Shown here: piece by piece, positions 47,368-54,855 of the stretch
Numbering within the stretch: position 1 is the first letter of the stretch
Layout: every line of letters starts with the position of its first letter
Source: Chryseobacterium daecheongense
GTDB taxonomy: Bacteria; Bacteroidota; Bacteroidia; Flavobacteriales; Weeksellaceae
Reading direction: 5' to 3'
Length of the DNA: 64,000 nt
Assembly: GCF_003729955.1 (NCBI RefSeq)
Contig: NZ_RJTX01000004.1
Location: 124,001-188,000 of the forward strand
Position numbers and translations under genes: made by a program
Notes under the pieces: model-generated
The model's input: only the letters and a program-made list of their open reading frames with translations
What the model was told of the DNA's origin: nothing
Databases searched by the model: none

Positions 47368-48859
47368 CAAAATAACGAACTAATATTTGGTTATCCAAAC
47401 GATTGACTTCGATAGTCTCTGTTTTCATGTCTTTACTGAAATAGGCCATTTGCAGAAAATTGTAATCGTAAAATTTCAAATTGGAAATTCTCCTGTAAAT
47501 CTTATGATTATCTACCGGTTCAAATGATGCCATTGAAAATCCCCATTCTCCGAATGACGGAACATAGGTATGATACGCTGAAGTAAAAGGAAATATCTGA
47601 TGAATGGTTTTCTCTATGCACCAGAACGATTTTGGTGCAAAATAAGGGGAAGTTGTCTGAACAACAATTTTTGTATCCTGCGTTGTTACTCTTTCCAATT
47701 CTTTATAAAACTGTAAAGAGTATAATTTCCCTAAACTGTAATTGGAAGGATCAGGGAAATCTATGATGACCACATTAAATTTTTGCTTGTTTTCTTTTAC
47801 CCAAATGTATGCATCCTTATTAATTACTTTTACCTTTTCATTGGATAAGGAATGTTGATTTAGCTGACACATTGTTTCATTGGTCCTGAAAAAATTGGTC
47901 ATTTCACCATCTAAATCGACTAATACAATATTTTTAACCTCTTTATATTTTAATACTTCTCTAGCGGCAAAACCATCTCCTCCTCCTAATATCAAAACAT
48001 TATCAATTTTCTTGGCCATTGACATCGCAGGATGTACTAATGCTTCATGATATCGGTATTCATCATTAGAAGAAAACTGCAAGTTATTGTTCAAATATAA
48101 ACGGAATTCTTTATTGTTTCTTGTCAATACTATCCGTTGATAAGGTGAGCTTTTAGTATAGACTACATTTTCTCCATATAGTTTCTCTTCGGAATAAGAT
48201 AAAATCTTATCCGAAAAAATAAAAAGTCCTAAAAGCAGCACAAACGCTCCTATTGACTTTGTTCTTAAAGAAAATGGTTTTGACAATTCATTTTTCAGGT
48301 AAAAACATAGAAATATGGCAATTGAAATATTGATTAAGCCAAAGAACAGAGGTGTTTTCACAATTCCTAGATTTGGAATCAAGACCAAAGGAAAGAGTAT
48401 TGAAGCTAATAATGCTCCGATGTAATCAAATGCAAAAACATTTGAAATAAGATCTTTAAAACCTATTCTGTCTTTTAGAATATTCATGAGAAGTGGAATT
48501 TCTACTCCAACCAAACAGCCCGTAAAAAAAACAAAAAGATATAAAACGACTTCAAAATGCGCTAAGGTATTAAACAGGATAAATAATACCACTGAACTTA
48601 TTCCACCAATGATCCCGACAAGTACTTCAATTTCTATGAATTTATCTATCAAGTTTCCTTTGATAAATTTTGCCAAATAAGATCCAACTCCCATTGAAAA
48701 AAGATAAACCCCAATAATGAAAGAAAATTGTTTCACCGAATCTCCTAACAGATAACTTGCCAATGCTCCTGCAACTAATTCATAAATAAGTCCACATGTA
48801 GCAATAACAAATACTGAGAACAGTAAAAGAAGTTCAAGAGGAATCCTCTTTTTATCCAT
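47342..48859 (-). CDS. Membrane-anchored spermidine synthase homologue (aminopropyltransferase)
   Basis: 505 residues from ATG 48859; the GTG at 48871 is less likely. N-terminal ~225 residues are six to seven TM helices (LELLLLFSVFVIATCGLIYELVAG, and so on). The C-terminal ~280 are a methyltransferase-fold spermidine-synthase domain: SPYQRIVLTRN, LNNNLQFSSNDEYRYHEALVHPAM (the Q-F/S-x-D-E-x-x-Y-H-E-x-L pattern), LGGGDGFAAREVLK (glycine loop) and IIDFPDPSN with the active-site Asp. It would move aminopropyl from decarboxylated AdoMet to a diamine; the membrane part suggests a special substrate or site. Overlaps DUF350 by 8 bases. Confidence 0.85.
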   Translation of the reverse strand: MDKKRIPLELLLLFSVFVIATCGLIYELVAGALASYLLGDSVKQFSFIIGVYLFSMGVGSYLAKFIKGNLIDKFIEIEVLVGIIGGISSVVLFILFNTLAHFEVVLYLFVFFTGCLVGVEIPLLMNILKDRIGFKDLISNVFAFDYIGALLASILFPLVLIPNLGIVKTPLFFGLINISIAIFLCFYLKNELSKPFSLRTKSIGAFVLLLGLFIFSDKILSYSEEKLYGENVVYTKSSPYQRIVLTRNNKEFRLYLNNNLQFSSNDEYRYHEALVHPAMSMAKKIDNVLILGGGDGFAAREVLKYKEVKNIVLVDLDGEMTNFFRTNETMCQLNQHSLSNEKVKVINKDAYIWVKENKQKFNVVIIDFPDPSNYSLGKLYSLQFYKELERVTTQDTKIVVQTTSPYFAPKSFWCIEKTIHQIFPFTSAYHTYVPSFGEWGFSMASFEPVDNHKIYRRISNLKFYDYNFLQMAYFSKDMKTETIEVNRLDNQILVRYFDEEWGKVQ

Positions 48860-49067
48860 GAATTGCCGCACTTATAATAATTGATATTCCAATAATAAAT
48901 GCTCCAAAAATAATAGCTAAAGCAATATTTTGATTCTTAGAAATTTCCTGCCACGTCTTTTCCGGCGTTAATTTCTCAATGATTAAATAGCACACCAATA
49001 AAATAGCAAATCCCAGAAATGCATAAAGAATTGAATTCAATATTGGTAATAAATTGATCTTGTCCAT
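48852..49067 (-). CDS. DUF350 small membrane protein
   Basis: 71 residues, two TM segments (~10-31 and ~45-67) with the DUF350 pattern GFAILLVCYLIIEKLTPEKT, then IALAIIFGAFIIGISIIIS. DUF350 (E. coli YjfL) genes tend to sit next to enzymes that act on polyamine-type compounds, as in the E. coli yjf operon with a glutathionylspermidine-synthase-like ATP-grasp gene. Its stop overlaps the synthase start, so translation is coupled. Confidence 0.85.
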   Translation of the reverse strand: MDKINLLPILNSILYAFLGFAILLVCYLIIEKLTPEKTWQEISKNQNIALAIIFGAFIIGISIIISAAIHG

Positions 49068-49080
49068 AGTTTATATTTTT

Positions 49081-49275
49081 TTATTTATGATAGTATCGAT
49101 AAAAGCTTCTTCCTGAAGTATGGCTTCTTGTCGTTCCATCGCGATAGGTTTCTGTTTTTTCGCAATCGCATAATTGGTTTCCGGCATAGGTAAGATACAC
49201 AAACCAACTTAAAAACATTCCGCCAACCAAACAGAGAATCCAATGTTCTTTAATATAAGCAAAAATTTTCGTCAT
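49081..49275 (-). CDS. Tiny membrane protein of unknown function
   Basis: 64 residues. One TM (~12-31: WILCLVGGMFLSWFVYLTYA), then C-x-C (QLCDCEK) and a Ser/Arg/Tyr tail (GRSFYRYYHK). It lies 4 bases after DUF4178 and 13 before DUF350 in the same operon, so it is likely translated. No family recognised. Confidence 0.65.
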   Translation of the reverse strand: MTKIFAYIKEHWILCLVGGMFLSWFVYLTYAGNQLCDCEKTETYRDGTTRSHTSGRSFYRYYHK

Positions 49276-49279
49276 TGTT

Positions 49280-50743
49280 TCAGTTTTGAGGATAGGGTGA
49301 ATTTGAACTGTTACTCCATTTTATGATATTAAACTGGCGTCTTCCAAAATAACAAACGGCAAAAAAAGCAGTCATAAGTCCCAGAATGATTCCAAAATTC
49401 CAGAAGGAAACAGGCATCCAGGTTGTTTTAACTTTAACATATTTATTTTCTGGGTTTACCATTGTAGTACCTGAAAGTAAACTGGCTGTGATAAGAGAAT
49501 CAATATTCTTATTTCCCAATGTCTGACGAACGAGCTTCCCTATTGCCGTTGAGTCTTTTTCCAAGGTCTTCACGTCGCCAAATGCAACTGTTTCCAAAGT
49601 CTTATTATTGGTTACATTAATGGTTCCATTAGATTCCCTTGTTAGCAATACCGCTCCATCCGAAGATGAAAAACTTGCCGGCATAGAAACTTCTAAAGGC
49701 TGTTGTTTTTCTGCTGAAACAATGAAATGATATTTTCCGGGAGCTACTCCACAAAAATTAAATTCTTCGGTTTGGCTTCCTTCACTCCAGCTTTCTCCAT
49801 CTTCAAATCCGTAATATCGTTCAATATCTTTTGATGCATAAGTAACCTCATTCGTATTTTCATTAACTAAACCTAATCCTATATTCGCCCAGGAATTGTC
49901 AACATTTGAATAAGCCTGCACCTCCAGAGGTGCAGATCCTCCTTTAAGTTCAAAACTCTTGCTCACCAATTCCTTGTTCCTTACTTCTGTGAAATCGATA
50001 TCTTGTTCAAAGATGGTTTTGTTGGTTCTTGAGGAAAATACATATAATTGCAGAAGACAGATTAAAAGAGCAGCAGTACAAAGTATATTGATAGCCTGCT
50101 TTATATCAACATAGAATGGCTGTACGATTCCTATCCCATAATAATTAGGCATGTGGGAAGGTTTAAAACTATTTTTTATAACGTATCTTGAAATATGTTT
50201 CCCATAAAAATAATAGGTTTTCCCTCCGGATTGTTCCTGCGAAATCATTTCTGTTCCGTTCACATATTCCTTATAATGAGCAATATTTAAATTGATTTTA
50301 TCTTCGAAAAAGCCTGATGCCGCATATATATGACATTCTGTATTTTCGTACCAACGATAGCTTTTCTCATTATAATCTATGATTTTACGGTTTTTGTTTT
50401 TCACTGTGTCAGCTGATACAGGAATCAAAAAAACCCAATGCCCATCACTTTCACTTAAAAAAGCATCATTTCCTTTATGATCTTTTAAGTAGTACTCACG
50501 CCAATAGGTATGGGAGCCATATTTCCGAACAATAATGGCGACAACGTTATATTCAATATCATTGATCATTCCTTTATGTCCAATTTCAAGAACTACATTT
50601 TCAATAGGCTTTTTTATGACCTTTGAACTGGTATTTTTATCAGCATCAATAAGGTTTGAACATGATTTACAAACATATTCTTCAATAGGAAAAGTGAACT
50701 CAAGCTTGTTTTCGGTTTTACAGACAGGACAAACGTAAATCAT
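49280..50743 (-). CDS. DUF4178 zinc-ribbon membrane protein
   Basis: 487 residues. Zinc ribbon at the N terminus: Cys5/Cys8 and Cys25/Cys28. ~50-205 is a DUF4178-type beta domain (IGHKGMINDIEYNVVAIIVRK, WREYYLKD, SDGHWVFL, YNEKSYRWYENTECHI). TM segments at ~216-237 and ~447-467 bracket a ~200-residue extracytoplasmic beta region. DUF4178 occurs with polyamine and phage-shock-type genes in other bacteria; function unknown. It starts 4 bases after the speD frame ends. Confidence 0.82.
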   Translation of the reverse strand: MIYVCPVCKTENKLEFTFPIEEYVCKSCSNLIDADKNTSSKVIKKPIENVVLEIGHKGMINDIEYNVVAIIVRKYGSHTYWREYYLKDHKGNDAFLSESDGHWVFLIPVSADTVKNKNRKIIDYNEKSYRWYENTECHIYAASGFFEDKINLNIAHYKEYVNGTEMISQEQSGGKTYYFYGKHISRYVIKNSFKPSHMPNYYGIGIVQPFYVDIKQAINILCTAALLICLLQLYVFSSRTNKTIFEQDIDFTEVRNKELVSKSFELKGGSAPLEVQAYSNVDNSWANIGLGLVNENTNEVTYASKDIERYYGFEDGESWSEGSQTEEFNFCGVAPGKYHFIVSAEKQQPLEVSMPASFSSSDGAVLLTRESNGTINVTNNKTLETVAFGDVKTLEKDSTAIGKLVRQTLGNKNIDSLITASLLSGTTMVNPENKYVKVKTTWMPVSFWNFGIILGLMTAFFAVCYFGRRQFNIIKWSNSSNSPYPQN

Positions 50744-50746
50744 TTT

Positions 50747-51106
50747 TTATCGATAAATTTTGTGTTTTTGAATAATTTCAGCATTAAAATAGCATATCAC
50801 TTCATCAGCAATTTGTTCCACTTTATCCGTGTTATCTTGTAGGTAGTTGCAAAGAAAAACATCAAATGTTAATTGTCTGAATTCAGGCCACGTATGGACA
50901 CAAAGATGAGATTCCTTCAAGCATACCGCAGAAGTGAAGCTTTGGTTTTCGAAAACATGGTTGGTAATTCCTACAATTTCAACAGCTTTATTTTCTAATA
51001 TTTTCCTTACAGATTCCAAAAAACCTTTACTATCTAATAACAAATCTTCTGACTCTGTTTCCAAAGTCAGAAGTATATGTAAACCTTTACTGGTTAATGA
51101 GTCCAA
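50747..51106 (-). CDS. speD: S-adenosylmethionine decarboxylase (TTG start)
   Basis: 120 residues from TTG 51106. The region has no Met codon at all in the frame, so the start must be non-ATG; a GTG at 51184 would place the start deep in the upstream gene, so TTG is chosen and matches the family N terminus (SKGLHILLTLE). The pyruvoyl-forming Ser is Ser66 in ESHLCVHTWPE, with His71 and Cys86; their 5- and 15-residue spacing equals Ser63/His68/Cys83 of Thermotoga SpeD. It makes decarboxylated AdoMet for aminopropyl transfer. A -7 box lies 17 bases upstream. Confidence 0.92.
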   Translation of the reverse strand: MDSLTSKGLHILLTLETESEDLLLDSKGFLESVRKILENKAVEIVGITNHVFENQSFTSAVCLKESHLCVHTWPEFRQLTFDVFLCNYLQDNTDKVEQIADEVICYFNAEIIQKHKIYR

Positions 51107-51122
51107 TGATTTATATTTTGAG

Positions 51123-51130
51123 CAAATATA
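51123..51130 (-). promoter_or_regulatory. Candidate -7 box (TATATTTG) for the speD operon
   Basis: Exact TAnnTTTG on the minus strand, just past the ctlX stop (51132) and 17 bases before the speD TTG. It would head the polyamine operon with a very short leader. Confidence 0.4.
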
Positions 51131-51131
51131 T

Positions 51132-52055
51132 TTATTTTTTCGGCAGGAAAACCTCAGCCAACATGCATCGTGCGCTTCCGCCACCGTTTACTTCTATTGT
51201 ATGAAGATCAGAATAGATGATTTCACAGTGTTTTTCAATACTTGAAATCTGTTCAGGTGTTAAAGATCGATAAGCTGTTTCACTCATTACCAAGAATTTT
51301 TGTCCGTCTTTGTTCTGTACCTGAAGCATATTTCCTGCAAACTGCTGCATCTGTTCTTCGGAAATTTCAATAATTTCCTTTCCTGAATTTTTAATGGTTT
51401 CTATAACCTTACTTCTTTCCAGTTCATCATCAATACAATCTAAGCAAATCACTACAAATTGATCTGCCACACACATCATAACGTTGGTATGATAAATAGG
51501 GAGTCTTTCTGAACCCACTGTTTGGAAAGAATGAAAAACAACTGGGGTGAAACCATATTTTTCGCAAAACTCTCTGAATAATTTTTCATCCAGCCTTAAA
51601 GAAACCGATCCGTAAGCAATTTTATGATCATGATCGAAAATCATACTTCCGGTTCCCTCCAGAAACTTATTTTCTGTTTCTGAAGAAGACCAGTCATCAA
51701 CTTCCTCCACATCAAAACCTTTATTTTTTATCGTTTCAAGAATATCATTCCTTCTTTCCACTCTTCTGTTTTGAGCAAACATAGGATATAAAACCACTTT
51801 CCCATCATTATGGAAGCTCACCCAATTATTTGGAAAAATAGAATCCGGAGTATGAGGCTCTAATGTATCTTTTACCGTAATGACATTGATTCCTTTGATT
51901 CTTAATTTTTCAACGAAAGCATTGAATTCCTGCAAAGCTTTTTCCTGGATGTCAGAACCTTTCTGTTCTACCTGGAAATAATTATTTTCTGCTGTTTCTG
52001 CATTATAACCGAATGCTATCGGCTCTATCATTAAAACTGTATCTGTTGTTTGCAT
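51132..52055 (-). CDS. ctlX: CtlX-type citrulline utilization hydrolase / arginine-deiminase family
   Basis: 307 residues, guanidino-modifying fold. Visible: FGYNAETAENNYFQ, TPDSIFPNNWVSFH, EGTGSMIFDHDHKIAYG (acidic pair), YHTNVMMCVAD (His) and, near the end, NGGGSARCMLAEVF with the catalytic Cys. These fit CtlX, a member of the arginine-deiminase/amidinotransferase superfamily tied to citrulline use in Bacteroidota; some homologues are annotated as arginine deiminase-related. Substrate is not proven. Upstream is the AT-rich orphan and another family member at 53439. Confidence 0.85.
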   Translation of the reverse strand: MQTTDTVLMIEPIAFGYNAETAENNYFQVEQKGSDIQEKALQEFNAFVEKLRIKGINVITVKDTLEPHTPDSIFPNNWVSFHNDGKVVLYPMFAQNRRVERRNDILETIKNKGFDVEEVDDWSSSETENKFLEGTGSMIFDHDHKIAYGSVSLRLDEKLFREFCEKYGFTPVVFHSFQTVGSERLPIYHTNVMMCVADQFVVICLDCIDDELERSKVIETIKNSGKEIIEISEEQMQQFAGNMLQVQNKDGQKFLVMSETAYRSLTPEQISSIEKHCEIIYSDLHTIEVNGGGSARCMLAEVFLPKK

Positions 52056-52067
52056 TGTTTTTAAATC

Positions 52068-53426
52068 TTAATAATCCTGAATTATAAATGTATATATTGA
52101 CAAAGATAATAATTCAGGGTTTTCAGAAAGGTTCAATATTGATTTTTTGCCATCGGATGTTTCTAATTCAACATTCATATCTTTAAAATAATTAAGAAAC
52201 CTTTCTTTTGTTTTAGTTATATATTTTGTAGTTCTGCCTAGTTCGGAAATTATATCTTTATTCGTTTCAAAATGCACCTTTGAACCAGTATATCTAAAAT
52301 CTAATTGGTTATAAAGTAACTCCGGATCATTATCAGCTAATATGGAAGCATCAAAATAATCATTAAAAGATTTTTCAATTTTTAAATTAAAAAGAATTGA
52401 TGGAGAAAAGAAACTTGCATAATACATTTTTATATATCTCACACTACAAGTTAAACTACAATTTGTATTAGTTATTGTACTGGTTTTTAATTTACTGTAA
52501 AGAACTCCTTTTTTTAGTTTATAAAACTTTTTGTTGGGAAACTTTCTGTCAATTATCCTATTATTATCTGTATTTTTTATTTCCCATAAAATAAGATTAC
52601 CAAAATCATTTTTATAGTATATATAATCTATTTTTGAGACAATTTCTCCATCTTTATTGTAAAAAAATTCTTTAAAAATTAAACTTTGGTACTCTACTTT
52701 CTCATTGATTTTTTTCCCAAATTTCTTATTGATTGTATATATGGAGTCCTTTTCAATTACAATTTTCTGCTCATCTTTATAATTTTCAAAATGGTATGTT
52801 TGTTTTTTCTTATCTACATACAAAATTGAATCAACTACGAAATGATCTGAAAATTTTTGCTTTATGGTTTCCACATTATTGAAATATTTTCTTCTCCAAT
52901 AGTTACTTTTATACATTTCTTCATATCCCAGATGCTGATCTTTTTCATTGAAGAAGTATTTGATTCTGAGCACATCTGCAGAATCATTATTTTTCTTATT
53001 AAGAATAAACTTATCAACTTCTTTATATTTCGGATTCAAAACTTCTGGGTAGGAAATTCTCTGATAATGTATACTTTCCCTATCTTCTATCCGGTTTGAA
53101 ATCCACTGAACCTTGTCGTCGTTATATTTAACTACAAAATCATTTAGATCATGAGTCGTCTGGACTTTTAACGATGTAAGGTGATTATTTGTATCAAAAA
53201 TAAAATAATTACTTTTTACAGAATCTTTAACAACAATTTGATATTTCTCAGGTTCCACTTCGACTGTCCTCACTACATTCCCTCTTTTTTTAAGTGTCAG
53301 CGTTTTGACATTATTCTTTACAAGACTGGTAAAGTCACCCAAAAAGATATCTTCCCAATTAATTTTCTTTTGAGAATAAATGCTACTTATAAAAAATAAT
53401 AAGAGAAATGTAAATATTCTTTTCAA
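52068..53426 (-). CDS. AT-rich exported protein of unknown function (TTG start)
   Basis: 452 residues. A signal peptide MKRIFTFLLLFFISSIYSQ begins at TTG 53426; the previous gene's stop is in the same frame 12 bases before, and no ATG fits. The mature protein is very Lys/Asn/Tyr-rich and alternates beta-forming runs (FIFDTNNHLTSLKVQ, KIDYIYYKNDFGNLI), like a repetitive YD/MORN-type scaffold, but no family is recognised. Base composition is more AT-rich than its neighbours and it separates two guanidine-enzyme genes that would otherwise be adjacent. Confidence 0.7.
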   Translation of the reverse strand: MKRIFTFLLLFFISSIYSQKKINWEDIFLGDFTSLVKNNVKTLTLKKRGNVVRTVEVEPEKYQIVVKDSVKSNYFIFDTNNHLTSLKVQTTHDLNDFVVKYNDDKVQWISNRIEDRESIHYQRISYPEVLNPKYKEVDKFILNKKNNDSADVLRIKYFFNEKDQHLGYEEMYKSNYWRRKYFNNVETIKQKFSDHFVVDSILYVDKKKQTYHFENYKDEQKIVIEKDSIYTINKKFGKKINEKVEYQSLIFKEFFYNKDGEIVSKIDYIYYKNDFGNLILWEIKNTDNNRIIDRKFPNKKFYKLKKGVLYSKLKTSTITNTNCSLTCSVRYIKMYYASFFSPSILFNLKIEKSFNDYFDASILADNDPELLYNQLDFRYTGSKVHFETNKDIISELGRTTKYITKTKERFLNYFKDMNVELETSDGKKSILNLSENPELLSLSIYTFIIQDY

Positions 53427-53438
53427 AATACTATCTAG

Positions 53439-54353
53439 TTATTCCCTCACAAGAGGCATCGTAGAACATCTTAACAATCCGCCCATTTTAGAAATCTCGC
53501 GGTAAGGAATTTCTTCCACAGTCATCCCCCATTCATTTCTCAGGTGATCGTTCATTCTGGTGAAAGCTTTATCGGAAACTACTACTTCCGGAGAGATGGA
53601 GAAGATATTCGGGAACATTTCGAACATTTCTTCCGCTGTAACGTGGAAGCAATTTTCTTCACCAAAAATATCGATGATCAAACGGTAATCGCTTTCGTCT
53701 ACAAATCCGTCTTTATAAATAATACATTTATCTTTTCCTACAGGATTAAAGGTACAGTCCAAGTGAAGGATTCCTTCATACGGGATTTTATCATTCTTCT
53801 TTAATTCAAGATCAATGATTCTTTTTTTAGGAAAATATTCTTTAAGAATTTCTATGGCATATTCGTTGGTTCTTGCCGTTTTATAGTTTCTGTAATCTTC
53901 ACTGAAACACGTTCCTATGAAAAGAAAATCATCCCATACAATAACGTCTCCTCCTTCAATGTGAGCAGTTTCCGGAAGATTGATGATCTTTCTCCAAGCC
54001 ACTTTTTCAAAGACTTTTTTATAGGCATCCTGTTCATCTGCTCTATCTGCAATCACATTAGAAATGATCATTTTATCATCGATCACAAAGGCTACATCTC
54101 TGGCAAAAACCTGATTGTAATCTTTAATAATACTCGGACGGAGAACTTCTACATCATATTTTTTAAGAACTGCTTCAAAAGCATCCATTTCATTAATAAT
54201 ATCTACTTCTTTAGGATACATATTATGTTCTATGGAGTAATATGATTTGGCATCATAGCTTTCCTCAAGCGTAGGAACCGGACCCATAGAATTCGGCTGG
54301 CCAAGAACAACTGATTTTAACTTTCCTGTTTCGTTTTTAATGTTTAGTTTCAT
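53439..54353 (-). CDS. Arginine deiminase / dimethylargininase-family hydrolase
   Basis: 304 residues with the alpha/beta propeller amidinotransferase fold. Active-site marks: FARDVAFVIDD (Asp), HIEGGDVIVWDD (Glu/Asp), GILHLDCTFNPV (His in HLDCT) and the C-terminal catalytic Cys in GGLLRCSTMP. It could hydrolyse arginine to citrulline or dimethylarginine to citrulline; the exact substrate is not told by the motifs. A -7 box (54372-54379) precedes it. It is followed by an orphan and ctlX. Confidence 0.85.
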   Translation of the reverse strand: MKLNIKNETGKLKSVVLGQPNSMGPVPTLEESYDAKSYYSIEHNMYPKEVDIINEMDAFEAVLKKYDVEVLRPSIIKDYNQVFARDVAFVIDDKMIISNVIADRADEQDAYKKVFEKVAWRKIINLPETAHIEGGDVIVWDDFLFIGTCFSEDYRNYKTARTNEYAIEILKEYFPKKRIIDLELKKNDKIPYEGILHLDCTFNPVGKDKCIIYKDGFVDESDYRLIIDIFGEENCFHVTAEEMFEMFPNIFSISPEVVVSDKAFTRMNDHLRNEWGMTVEEIPYREISKMGGLLRCSTMPLVRE

Positions 54354-54371
54354 AAAGATTTATGCATAATA

Positions 54372-54379
54372 CAAATATA
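54372..54379 (-). promoter_or_regulatory. Candidate -7 box (TATATTTG) for the arginine-deiminase-family gene
   Basis: Exact TAnnTTTG on the minus strand, 18 bases before the ATG at 54353. No TTG at normal -33 spacing. Confidence 0.35.
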
Positions 54380-54651
54380 AGTAAAGGTCTGTACTTGAAA
54401 AACTTTTGAAATGTTTTATGCACAGAATTATTTCCAGGCCAATAAGTTTCCGTTATTAATCCAGGCTTTTTCTTCTTTTTTTAACTTAATCTCTTATTGA
54501 TTATTTCAAAATAAAATCTATAAACTACTGTTTATTATCTATTTAGAGAAGCAAAAAAATTACATCAATTAAAAATAAATTCATACATTAGTGAAATAAT
54601 TTTTCATGAAGAATTAAAACTTAACTATTAACATCAAAAAACATCAACATC

Positions 54652-54816
54652 ATGAACAAGAAAAATCCTGTGCTAAAAAATGCACAAAAATTAGGAAGAG
54701 ATCAACAAAAATCTATTATCGGCGGTGGAATCCCTACAGGCAAACGCTGTTGTGAATGGGACTTTGAAACCGGAGCGTGTACGCTTTGGACATGTGACCG
54801 ATGCCAATGTCCATAA
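54652..54816 (+). CDS. Double-glycine, six-cysteine small peptide (second copy type)
   Basis: 54 codons, ATG 54652 to TAA 54814-54816. The leader ends LGRDQQKSIIGG (residues 14-25), a looser form of the L-S-x-x-E-L-x-x-I-x-G-G consensus. The core carries six Cys (33, 34, 43, 48, 51, 53), starting with a CC pair, and two Trp. The leader, the CC pair and the Cys count match the 27992-28150 peptide, although the core sequences differ, so they look like one family. A hairpin terminator follows. It lies in front of a convergent receptor gene. No exporter in the window. Confidence 0.75.
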   Translation: MNKKNPVLKNAQKLGRDQQKSIIGGGIPTGKRCCEWDFETGACTLWTCDRCQCP

Positions 54817-54826
54817 TTAAAAATAA

Positions 54827-54852
54827 AAAACCTGCTTCAATAAGTAGGTTTT
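54827..54852. terminator. Bidirectional terminator
   Basis: AAAACCTGCTT / AAGTAGGTTTT (one G-T pair), loop CAAT, between the small peptide gene (+) and the receptor gene (-). Confidence 0.75.
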
Positions 54853-54855
54853 CTT

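Noticed and set aside
51107..51184. GTG-started longer speD frame
   Set aside because: Lies inside ctlX coding sequence and is not conserved.
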